From NCBI GenBank assembly GCA_023653785.1, contig JAMKCH010088370.1:62001-126000 (forward strand): a stretch of DNA of 64,000 bases. Direction: 5' to 3'. Of this stretch, positions 34,970 through 43,861 are shown one piece after another. The stretch comes from Ophioderma brevispina. Lineage: Eukaryota > Echinodermata > Ophiuroidea > Amphilepidida > Ophiodermatidae. Position numbers and translations under genes: made by a program. Every line of letters starts with the position of its first letter. The first letter of the stretch is position 1. Below the pieces are notes generated by a model, which worked only from the letters and a program-made list of their open reading frames with translations, was not told where the DNA came from and searched no databases.

Positions 34970-35525
34970 GCACGAAATGTTATGACGGTTTCGTACGGGA
35001 TTAAAAGCTGCATAGACATGTTCATCTCGTTCTAAAGATTAAAAAAGGTATATTTTGCTATATCTAGGACAATTACTTTTATTACAGTAGGCTTAAAATG
35101 GTTCAAGGTCACCCTGAGGTTAAACATTTGTAATGCACAGATGGGCTCAAATTATTCATGCTTATAGATAGTGATGCAAAATACATGTGATTTGTTTGAC
35201 ATTGGGGTATACTATAATTAAAAGGGAATAGTGTTGACACCCACAGGGCCTATGGGAGATCAGCACTCTGGCTTCTGTTAGATATCTTTGAGCTGATTAA
35301 CATAAAGTAAATGTATATCTCCTGTTGTAACATTCCCATACAAACAATTTGAAACCAATTTGAAACCAATCGGATCAATATCAATGTTTAACCTTGAAAA
35401 GTTATTGGCCTGTTGTGCAAAAACAAAAGGTTGTAAATAAATGAAACTATACTTTTTTTTAATCTTTAGCACCAGATGAACATGTCTATACATATTTTAA
35501 CTCCGTGTGAAACATTTACAAAATT
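34970..35525. repeat. Inverted repeat pair of ~80 bp
   Basis: 34970-35060 and 35445-35525 are inverted copies: ATAGACATGTTCATCT and CTAAAGATTAAAAAA on one side face their complements on the other. The rest of the interval is AT-rich and non-coding. It may be the ends of a small worn DNA element. Confidence 0.6.
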
Positions 35526-35719
35526 TGCCCCTGTTAATTTCCCCCTTCCATATCCCAAAATGCTCAAAGATGACAGATCTGGAATCAGGAGGTCAATGTT
35601 GCCCAGAAACCATCAAAACATTTTGTTCAGATTCTTTTGCAAGGTCATATGGGCCTACCTCATGGTTTCATAGGGGTGGACGTCTTGTCTGGTCAAGAAA
35701 AAGCTCGTTTTAGATGTTT

Positions 35720-37135
35720 GGAGGAAACAGTGTCTAGGAAGGAACAACATCATAGCCCTGAAGGAGGAAGATGGCACTCTAACTGAAGATCTCGATAAGA
35801 TGGTCAAAAGATGTGAAGCGTTTTACACCAACCTCTACAGCACCAGGCAACCACAAGAAAACCTTTTGCTGAGTCATGTACCCAAAAAGTGGAAACACCA
35901 GCCCCTTCCATCATGCCTTTGGAAGTAAGAGATGCAGTAAAGAAACTAAAGCGAGACAAAGCCCCTGGAGAAAATAGTATTACAGCAGGGGTTCTTCAAG
36001 ATGGAGGTGAGCCCATTATTGAGATACTTACAAAGCTGTTCAACAGATGCCTTACAGAGGGAAGAGTACCCAGCAACTGGAAGAATGCATCTGTAGTTAT
36101 TCTCCATAAGAAAGGAGATACATCGGACATCAAAACTACAGGCCAATAAGCCTTCTACCTGTAATGTACAAGGTATTCTCACAGGTCCAGGATTTTCTAC
36201 CACTGATCACATACATGTTGTTAGCCAGCTACAAGAGAAAGCCAATGAGTATAAGATCCCACTCAGCTTTGCCTTTGTTGACTATGAGAAGCCATTTGAC
36301 TCTGTTGAATTCAAACCACTCTTCACAGCACTTGAAAACCAAGGAGTTGACCCAGCCTACATCAATCTCTTACGTGACCTTTACTGTGGAGCCTCTTCCA
36401 CCCTAAAGCTCCACAAGGACAGTGACAAGTTCAAGCTAGAGACAGGGAGACAACATTTCACCCAAACTCTTCACCTCATGCCTTCAAGATGCCATCATAA
36501 AGGAGATTAACTGGGAAGGAACAGGACTCAACATTGATGGTGAAAATCTCTCTCACCTGATCTTTGCCGACGATATTATCCTGATTGCCAAGTCACCAGA
36601 GGAATTGGAAAAGCATGCTAAATGACATTCACAGCACCAGCAAACCGGTCGGACTCAGCATGCATGTTGGGAAAACCAAAATGATGTTTAATGACCACAC
36701 AAGGAAATCCGAGATAACTGTAGACGGGAAAGTCATTGAAGAGGTAAACAGCTACATCTACCTTGGGAAGACAGTGATGCGTGATGGTGATTTACTGCCT
36801 GAGATCAGAAGGAGAATTGGACTAGGTTGGATCCGATCACAGACAGGAGTTACTGATATTATCGACTGCATTAGGAGTGCCAAACATAGATGGGCAGGCC
36901 ACGTTGCTAGAATGCAGGATTAACAGGTGGACCATCAGAGTGACAGAGTGGACCCCCAAAGAATGGACCAGAAAGCCACGTCCAAAAACCAGGTGGAGAG
37001 ACGAAATGACAAAACAACTTGGTCCAACTTGGACAAGAATGGCTAAAGATAGAGATTTGTGGAAACATTCTAGGGAGGGGTTCCTCCTACGTGAGTGATC
37101 AAAGCCCTGGATATGGATATGGATATGGTCATCGA
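35720..37135 (+). mobile_element. RTE-like non-LTR retrotransposon, 5'-truncated and frameshifted
   Basis: The sequence codes in several frames for an RTE-clade reverse transcriptase: KEEDGTLTEDLDKMVKRCEA (35750), VRDAVKKLKRDKAPGENSI (RT start), a motif-A region FAFVDYEKPFDSV (~36280), FADD catalytic residues at 36562-36573, YIYLGKTVMRDG (~36750), and the C-terminal WAGHVARM..NRWTIRVTEW...RWRDEM block ending at 37098. Internal stops and small deletions separate these blocks, and the endonuclease is missing. A GGATAT repeat (about 37109-37128) follows the stop, the short tail usual for RTE elements. It belongs to the same broad group as the element at 43.9-46.2 kb but is a different subfamily. 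Confidence 0.85.
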
Positions 37136-37410
37136 GGTATGGGCCGAAGGTAGGCCTATCGTATGTTTTGCAATCCCACGAATGGCTAAAAAATCGAGCG
37201 GGAAGAGTTGGAATGGCGAGTATAGAAGAGTTAAGAAGTGGCCACCCAGGCCACGTGGTAAAAGATACAAGTCGTGCATGGGATGGATTGAGCAAATAAT
37301 ATCACACCTACCATGTCTCAATGACTGAACAAAATGTTGAAAAAATGTGATATGTACCAGAATATTATTTTGATATCTTGAGGGTGTGTCTTATAAGCAA
37401 ACGAGTAACA

Positions 37411-37812
37411 TAATAATAATAATAATGAAAACTTATAAAGCGCACATATCCGCCAAAGAAAGGCGCTCAAGGCGCAATGACAATATAACTCAACAATTTA
37501 ACATCCAAAACCATATTAAAAATATATACATCATATATGAAAAAAATGATGAAATGCTGCATTAAATAGACACATAATATAATACATCATAAACAACCTA
37601 AATACAATCAGAAAATATAACATAACAATTTTTATAAAAGCATCGGTAAAAAGACATGTTTTAAGATTTTTCTTAAATTGCATCAGGGTATTGGACGATT
37701 TGATGTGAAGTGGAAGCTTATTCCAGATACGTGGTGCTGCACATGAGAATGATCTATCCCCCAAGAATGATAACATTTTGGAACAAATGATTGTATGGCT
37801 GCAATAAATCAA
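37411..37812 (-). mobile_element. CR1/L2-like LINE 3' end, copy 1
   Basis: The minus strand codes for FLGDRSFSCAAPRIWNKLPL, then HIKSSNTLMQFKKNLKTCLF, the conserved C-terminus of CR1/L2-type LINE reverse transcriptases. The 3' end reads GCGCCTTGAGCGCC, GTGCGCTTTATAAG and an (ATT)n tail at 37411-37428. Everything 5' of the last ~50 codons is missing. It is duplicated at 38540. Confidence 0.8.
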
Positions 37813-37817
37813 TATAT

Positions 37818-37961
37818 GCCGGGCACATGTGGTCCAGTGGATCAGCGTTCGGCCCGCACGCCAAAGGTTGTGGGTTCGAGCCCCCCTGGGGTCAATGTGT
37901 TTCGTCTTTGAGTAAGGCGCTTTACCTCAATTACTAGTCTCTACCCAGGTGTATAAATGGG
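37818..37961 (+). mobile_element. tRNA-derived SINE, copy 1
   Basis: A tRNA-like head carries the internal RNA polymerase III promoter: A box TGGTCCAGTGG (37830-37840) and B box GGTTCGAGCCC (37873-37883). It is followed by a tRNA-unrelated body (GAGTAAGGCGCTTTACC, TACCCAGGTGTATAAATGGG). The cloverleaf is not intact enough for a working tRNA. It is interrupted or followed at 37962 by a MITE. Confidence 0.75.
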
Positions 37962-38124
37962 TACCGGTGTAGAAGTAACCATTGTCTGGCGAACTCATAG
38001 TCCAGGAACAATGGTGAACAATAGGGCAATCGATTCAGTTGACTCTTTACGCAACATTAGTTTCACGCTTTATTCCGTTATTGACTATGGCTCCCACCGG
38101 ACTATATCTGCTTTCACACCGGTA
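37962..38124 (-). mobile_element. TACCGGTG MITE family, copy C
   Basis: The best-preserved ends in the family: TACCGGTGTAGAAGTAACCA at the left and CTGCTTTCACACCGGTA at the right. The interior CACGCTTTATTCCGTTATTG matches copy A reversed. It inserted at the end of the SINE. Confidence 0.8.
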
Positions 38125-38539
38125 TTATTCAATGCTGGGAAGGTAACAGACTCGCTATAGATGAGGTGTGGCGATCCCACTACAGCAACATTATACGGAG
38201 GAGTCTGGCCCAATCGCTTCGAAAGAGAGATGGGCACTCCGTTCCTGTGTACACAGGTCCGTCCCCTTTACCTTTATATGCCGGTGAAACACCATTTATT
38301 AACAACAAAAAGCATCAATAATCCTGTAATTCACTTTTTTTTTTTTTTTTTTTTTTTTTTGATATTCCTACAGATTTTATACTTAATATTGATAGCAACC
38401 ATGATTTGCAACCCAGATCTCGCCATTTCTCTCAGTTTTAAGGGTATACTTAGGCGAGGGTCACCAAAAAAACCCCACCTCATTTGCAGTGGGGGCTGGA
38501 CTTACCGGTTTCTCACGTTATTTACTGGTGTGAATCCAT

Positions 38540-38916
38540 AAAGCGCACATATCCGCCAAAGAAAGGCGCTCAAGGCGCAATGACAATATAACGCAACAAT
38601 TTAACATCCAAAACCATATTTAAAATATATACATCATATATGAAAAAATGATGAAATGCTGCATTAAATAGACACATAATATAATACATCATAAACAACC
38701 TAAATACAATCAGAAAATATAACATAACAATTTTATAAAAGCATCGGTAAAAAGACATGTTTTCAGATTTTTCTTAAATTGCATCAGGGTATTTGACGAT
38801 TTGATGTGAAGTGGAAGCTTATTCCAGATACGTGGTGCTGCACATGAGAATGATCTATCTCCCAAGAATGATAAGATTTTGGAACAAAGGATTGTATGGC
38901 TGCAATAAATCATCAT
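38540..38916 (-). mobile_element. CR1/L2-like LINE 3' end, copy 2
   Basis: Nearly identical to copy 1, again coding for GDRSFSCAAPRIWNKLPLHI on the minus strand. It differs at scattered sites, for example one T fewer in a T-run, which shifts the frame after the conserved block. Confidence 0.8.
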
Positions 38917-38931
38917 TATATGCCGGGCACA

Positions 38932-39072
38932 TGTGGTCGAGTGAATCAGCGTTTGGCCCGCACGCCAAAGGTTGTGGGTTCGAGCCCCCCTGGGGTCAAT
39001 GTGTTCCGTCCTTGAGTAAAGCGCTTTACCTCAATTAACTCCTCTCTAATTCTACCCAGGTGTGATAAAGGG
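38932..39072 (+). mobile_element. tRNA-derived SINE, copy 2
   Basis: Same head as copy 1, with a mutated A box (TGGTCGAGTGA) and an intact B box GGTTCGAGCCC. The body runs to TACCCAGGTGTGATAAAGGG. It is part of the duplicated block. Confidence 0.7.
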
Positions 39073-39397
39073 GTAACGGTGTAGAAGTAACCATTGTCGG
39101 CGAACTCAATCCGGGAACAATGGTGAAACAATAGGGCAATCGATTCAGTTGACTCTTTTACGCAAACTAGTTTCACCGCTGTATCTATTTTTTTTCCGTA
39201 TCGACTCTGGCTCCCACCGGACTATATATGATTTCACAACGGTGTGTGAAAGCAATGATAGTCCGGTGGGGAGCCATCGTCGGGGTTCCATAGACGATAA
39301 GGATTAAAGCGTGAAACTAATGTTGCGTAAGAGGTCAACTGAATGTTCACCATTGTCCAGGAATATGAGTACGGCGGACAAGGTTTCTTACACCGGT
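39073..39397. mobile_element. TACCGGTG MITE family, copies D and E, head to head
   Basis: Copy D (39073-39243, orientation of copy C) ends ATTTCACAACGGT and runs straight into copy E (39239-39397, orientation of copy A), which starts GGTGTGTGAAAGCAATGATA and ends TTACACCGGTA. Only a few bases of terminus are shared. Copy E is absent from the other duplication unit. Confidence 0.7.
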
Positions 39398-39604
39398 ATT
39401 ATTCAATGCTGGAAGGTAACAGACTTCGGTATTCGATGAGGTGTGGCATACTCCCACTACAGCAACATTATACGGAGGAGTCCTGGACAACGCTCGAAAG
39501 CGAGAGGCAATCCGTTCCTGTGTACACAGTTCCGCCCCCTTTACCTTTATATGCCGGGTGAAACACCATTTTTACACAAAAAGCATCAATAATCCTGTAA
39601 TTCA

Positions 39605-41181
39605 AGGTAACCAGTTTTTGCAAATCGCATATATAAAATAGGAGGAATTGAGTGTGACTTTATAAACAGGGGAATACCCGAGCCAGCTGAGTTTTGTACA
39701 CGCTGAAGACGATTTATTTGAGTTGAGGGAGACCAAATAAGAGTGGATGACTGCATCTAAGCGTGGGTACAACAGAGGTGAATTATTTGCTCTGCCGGGC
39801 CATGAGCATTAAGATATTTTCTGATTTTTCCTGTGTTACGAATATGATATGATGTTGTAGCGAACAATCTTAGGAAAACATGTGGGATAATAAGCGACAT
39901 AGAAGAGCAACAATGGTCCCAAGATTACGAGCATGAGCTGCTGGAGTAATTATTGATTCGCTAATTTGGATTATTGAGGAAGAATTGAAACCTATTGAAA
40001 AGGTTGTGAGGCGATCCAATTAATAAAACTCTGCTTTATAATCATTAAGTTTAAGAAGTTAATCTTGCAGCAGGCACGGATCTCGGGAAATACATGATTC
40101 AATGACGACTCAAAAGTAATGACATATTAATTAAACCCATGGGAATAAAAAAAACTTAATATAGAAGCACGTTGAAGTTAGAGGGAAATAGAGATAAGGG
40201 ATGGGCGTACCATGTTCCACACTAACAATTTTTTTTTTGCAGAACCAAAATCTGTAACGTATTTTTCTATTTAAGTTACCGCGTTTTCAGAAGAAAACTT
40301 AGTGTCAACGACATATTATAATGTAAACTGGTTAGTTATTGGGAAAGAGGACGGGTAAAATTTTTGTTACTCAAACCGAATCGTGGAGCGTGATAACACC
40401 TGCGGTGAGCAAATAACAATGCGCTCGCCATACCAGGCAATGTGGCCTCAAGGAAAGGGAGTCAGGCTGTTGTGCCAATCTCATGCATCGCCCTATAAAA
40501 ATCAAGCGGAAAAAAGATGAAAGCCCAAAGAATAATTATAGTGTTAAGAAATTTGCCACAAACGATTAAAACCCCGTCAAATATATTGGAGTCTTCCAGT
40601 AGGGATCTGGTTTATGACAAATTTTTTATTGTGTACTTCAACAAAGTCCTCGGACCGCTTGTGTTGCGTGCCGTCGCGGTTTGCGAATGATAGGCCTCAT
40701 ATGACCTTTGACCTTGACATGTGACCTTTGATCTCATAAACAAATGATGGTTTGCATGTATATAATATCCATAAACCAAATTTCTCAATTGAGGTCAATT
40801 TTACATTTTCAGCCCATATGGCCTCATATGACCTTTGACTATGGTATTTGACTTTTGACCTCATCAGCAAATGCGGGATCCCACACTGCACCTAGTTTAG
40901 TTTAAATCCATTGATGTATGTGGATATTACCTTTTTTCACAATAACAGACAACAGACTACATCAACAGACAACAACAATGGACAGAGTGATCCTGCCTTA
41001 AGGCAGGCGACACAAAAATGAAGAAAACAGACATTGTGCTATAAAAGACATTGCTGGTGATTGGATAAGTCATGACGAACAATTAGAAAAGGATCAACAC
41101 CGACCATGGAAAATTACATGGGTTCGCAGGTTTAAATGAGGTAAGAATTATATTAAGTTGGAGGCGACGAAATAGTATATA
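39605..41181. other. Stretch without a supported gene; contains TGACCTTTGACC repeats
   Basis: Mostly anonymous DNA. Between 40690 and 40870 a ~130-bp unit recurs: CCTCATATGACCTTTGACC/T, with further TGACCTTTGA words and CTCATAAACAAATG / CTCATCAGCAAATG. TGACCTTTGACCT at ~40700 is the complement of a perfect DR1 nuclear-receptor element (AGGTCAAAGGTCA), but here it belongs to a repeat, so regulatory use is unproven. Confidence 0.45.
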
Positions 41182-41374
41182 GGCCGTATTCAATATGACG
41201 TCAGCCACCAGACATGTTGGTGGACAAGATGCATACATTCCAGGACTACAATACATTAAGCTGTCAATCGATCCATGTTTAGCGATTGCACAGGGATCAT
41301 TGACAGGTGAATGTATTATATTACTGGAATGCGTCTATCTTGTCCACCAACATGGATGGCTATTGAATACGGTC
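41182..41374. mobile_element. 193-bp MITE with GGCCGTATTCAATA ends and TATA target duplication
   Basis: The left arm GGCCGTATTCAATATGAC... and the right arm ...CTATTGAATACGGTC are inverted over ~57 bp, both holding CATGTTGGTGGACAAGAT and CATTCCAG. TATA flanks each end (41178-41181 and 41375-41378), a likely target-site duplication. Confidence 0.75.
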
Positions 41375-41600
41375 TATAGGGCGCTTGCACGGCAGGTCAA
41401 TAGGTTATCTTGGCCAGACCTGCCTCCAGAACAACCCAAGCATGCAGAGAATACAGGAATCACCTGTAGAAATAGCTGAAATGTTCAGGTGAACCAGGTA
41501 CGTGAATTGTATACTTCGCATCCTTGGATGATCTGGAGGGCAAAAAAAAAGTCCATTCAATATAATTTACCTTCCGTGCAAGGCCCCTATATTATATAAA

Positions 41601-41960
41601 ATGTCAAGTATTTTGCACAATGAAAGAAAAAAACCTATTTTTTTCGATCGAAAACCAGGTTTTTCAATGCGAAAAAACAAGTTTTTCGATTTGAAAAGTA
41701 TAAATTTTTGATAAATCTAGTTATCGCTCGATAAACCTGGTTTTTCGATCGATAAACTAGGTTTTTCAAAACCTTGCTTATCGAATTTGATAAACCTAGT
41801 TTTTCAAATCGAAAAACCAGGTCTATCGATTCGAAAAGCTAGGTTTTTGATAAACCAAGCTTATCGCTCGATAAATCTGGTTTTTCAGTTGAACAAACCA
41901 TTTGTTTTTTTCGGCGAAAAAATAGGTTTTTCTCTTTCATTGTACAAAATACTTGCCATA
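41601..41960. mobile_element. Modular hairpin MITE, complete copy
   Basis: Ends ATGTCAAGTATTTTGCACAA and its complement TTGTACAAAATACTTGCCAT bracket 360 bp. The interior is a chain of short self-complementary modules, each a variant of CGAT(A/C)AACC(A/T)GGTTTTTCGAT. At least eight AACC(T/A)(A/G)GTTT or AAACC(T/A)GG cores are seen on both strands. No coding capacity. The partial copy at 34424-34640 has the same module order. Confidence 0.85.
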
Positions 41961-42295
41961 TACGTTAGCATCACATAAAATAACAGCATAAAAAATCTAG
42001 GGCCATGGTAAAACGAGTCATATTAAATTGCATGCCTCCCGATACTCTCTGTATTAGATGAAAATCTGATCAAAGTCCGTTTTGCGTTAACCACCATTAA
42101 TGTTAACCACAGGCATCAATTTGTTGCCTATCGTGCTTCTCTGTTCATGTCTGTGTGGGACTTATGCAAACATTGGTGGTCAGAAGGCACAATTTGATGC
42201 AAAGCACCAATTAGTTGCATCACTTGTAAGTTTCTCACCTGCTGGAAAAGAGCTAGAGTAATCCTGGTTTTCAAGGCTGGTGACCCGTGCGATCC

Positions 42296-42462
42296 TGGGG
42301 TCCGTTCGCGAACCTCATTCGTAACCCTACGTGTATACTAACTCATGCGTATACATAATAGACCTTTTCATACCAGTTACACAGTGCTTTGGATAAGTTG
42401 ATCCACTCAGGCATGACATAGTATGCACGTAGATTTACGACTGAGTTTCGCGGACGAACCCC
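42296..42462. mobile_element. MITE, GTTCGCGAAC-end family (copy 2)
   Basis: Left end TGGGGTCCGTTCGCGAACC and right end GTTTCGCGGACGAACCCC are inverted. Further paired blocks are CGTAAC..CTACGTGTATAC and GTATGCACGTAGATTTACG. It matches the copy at 15151-15319. Confidence 0.75.
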
Positions 42463-42510
42463 TGGTAACTAAATTTATTAGAGGAGGAGCAGAATATTAT
42501 AGGGCCTTAT

Positions 42511-42838
42511 TTAAGGAGTTCGTTTACCTCACACTACAGAAAAGGTTTAACACCTTTGGTAGTTAGTATGGACCCTCTACATCAATGCTAGGTAGGTAGT
42601 ACTCTCAAAACGTGGTATCACTTTTTCAATAGGGGCCAATTTAAGTTTACACAGGGGTCAATTTTTTAAAATGCCCCAATCCTGTTGAAATGCACGAATC
42701 TACAGTACACTATAGATTCGTTCAAAAAAGTGTGGATTCGTAAAAAAAATAATCTACATTATAACAATGGAAAAGTTGCATTACATGGGTAGAAAAACAA
42801 CAACAGAAAATTATAATAAGCATGAAACAATAACGTTA
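42511..42838 (+). repeat. Duplicated repeat, copy 1
   Basis: Runs from TTAAGGAGTTCGTTTACCTC to GCATGAAACAATAACGTTA, with >95% identity by eye to 43119-43438. It has a small insertion (ACATCAATGCTAGGTAGGTA) and is followed by a 22-A run. A diverged third copy lies at 231-388. Confidence 0.9.
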
Positions 42839-42994
42839 TAATAAAAAAAAAAAAAAAAAAAAATGATAAATTAAGAAAAAAATATGAAGTTCACATCAAT
42901 CATGCTTCTGTTAAATTACCTGTGCATAACTCAAAACTCCAGAAACTTCCCCTGCAAAAGTAATCTCTATCAAACATAATACCCTTGAACATAC

Positions 42995-43034
42995 GCGCCA
43001 TGGCTACAGAGCTATGCGCTCTGTAGCCATGCGC
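42995..43034. repeat. Short perfect hairpin between the duplicated repeats
   Basis: GCGCCATGGCTACAGAGC and GCTCTGTAGCCATGCGC pair with one bulged base around a 5-nt loop. It lies in the ~280-bp spacer between the two copies of the 42.5/43.1 kb repeat. Confidence 0.7.
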
Positions 43035-43118
43035 ACCGATACACTCTAATATCAAAACAGCCCTATTATAATTATTATACACCCCAAAACAATTGCACTC
43101 CTGGATACAGGTTCTCCT

Positions 43119-43438
43119 TTAAGGAGTTCGTTTACCTCACACTACAGAAAAGGTTTAACACCTTTGGTAGTTAGTATGGACCCTCTCAAAACGTGGTAGT
43201 ACTCTCAAAACGTGGTATCACTTTTTCAATAGGGGCCAATTTAAGTTTACACAGGGGTCAATTTTTTAAAATGCCCCAATCCTGTTGAAATGCACGAATC
43301 TACAGTACACTATAGATTCGTTCAAAAAAGTGTGGATTCGTAAAAAAAATAATCTACATTATAACAATGGAAAAGTTGCATTACATGGGTAGAAAAACAA
43401 CAACAGAAAATTATAATAAGCATGAAACAATAACGTTA
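43119..43438 (+). repeat. Duplicated repeat, copy 2
   Basis: Same sequence as 42511-42838 except around the middle, where CTCTCAAAACGTGGTA is itself doubled. It lacks the trailing poly(A). Confidence 0.9.
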
Positions 43439-43861
43439 GAATATTTTCTCCCTTTTTTAGATATAACATTGTTCTAGTATTACATGCTTAATTTTGAGCA
43501 ATTATGTTTTCTTCATCTTTTTAAGGAAATCATTTCGGTCCATAATTTTGTTGCCACGTTTAAGAAATGACGTGTATAACACAATTTGTACACGTGTAGG
43601 TTTATAATTTTTGTTTCAAGTGCAATAATTTTACACCTGTAATTTCTATAAATCGTACCTGTTACTTCAGTAGGCGTTTTTTTTTTTTCACCCAGTGACG
43701 TAAAATTGAGCAAGCTTGGAAATGGCTCATAGTAGGCATATACAAGTTACCATTAATATTTTAATTTGTTTTTTGTTTGTTTGTTTGTTGGTTTTGCTTT
43801 TCAATTTTAACTTTATTTCAATGTAATTTTCTTCTGTATGACCTACCTTGACCTAAGGCGT

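Larger units (their letters stand above)
37411..38336. repeat. Tandem duplication, unit 1 (LINE end + SINE + MITE + flank)
   Basis: The block from the LINE 3' end through the SINE, MITE and a ~200-bp flank (GGTATTATTCAATGCTGG to CCTGTAATTCA) recurs in the same order and orientation at 38537-39604. The two are separated by ~200 bp that start with a 24-T run. Shared insertion junctions show that the composite was duplicated after the SINE and MITE had landed. Confidence 0.85.
38537..39604. repeat. Tandem duplication, unit 2, indel-rich
   Basis: Same order as unit 1: LINE end 38540-38916 (minus), SINE 38932-39072 (B box at 38977-38987), MITE copy D 39073-39243, then the flank to CCTGTAATTCA. 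It carries one additional, inverted MITE (copy E, 39239-39397) and many single-base gains and losses relative to unit 1. The ATT tail of the LINE is lost. Confidence 0.85.

Noticed and set aside
38161..38541. 126-codon plus-strand frame with poly(Phe)
   Set aside because: Runs through the 24-T tract and the duplicated repeat; the matching frame is not kept in the other unit.
37818..38990. tRNA genes at the A/B-box sequences
   Set aside because: The boxes are present, but the anticodon and acceptor arms do not form a sound cloverleaf, and a shared non-tRNA body follows in both copies, so they are SINEs.
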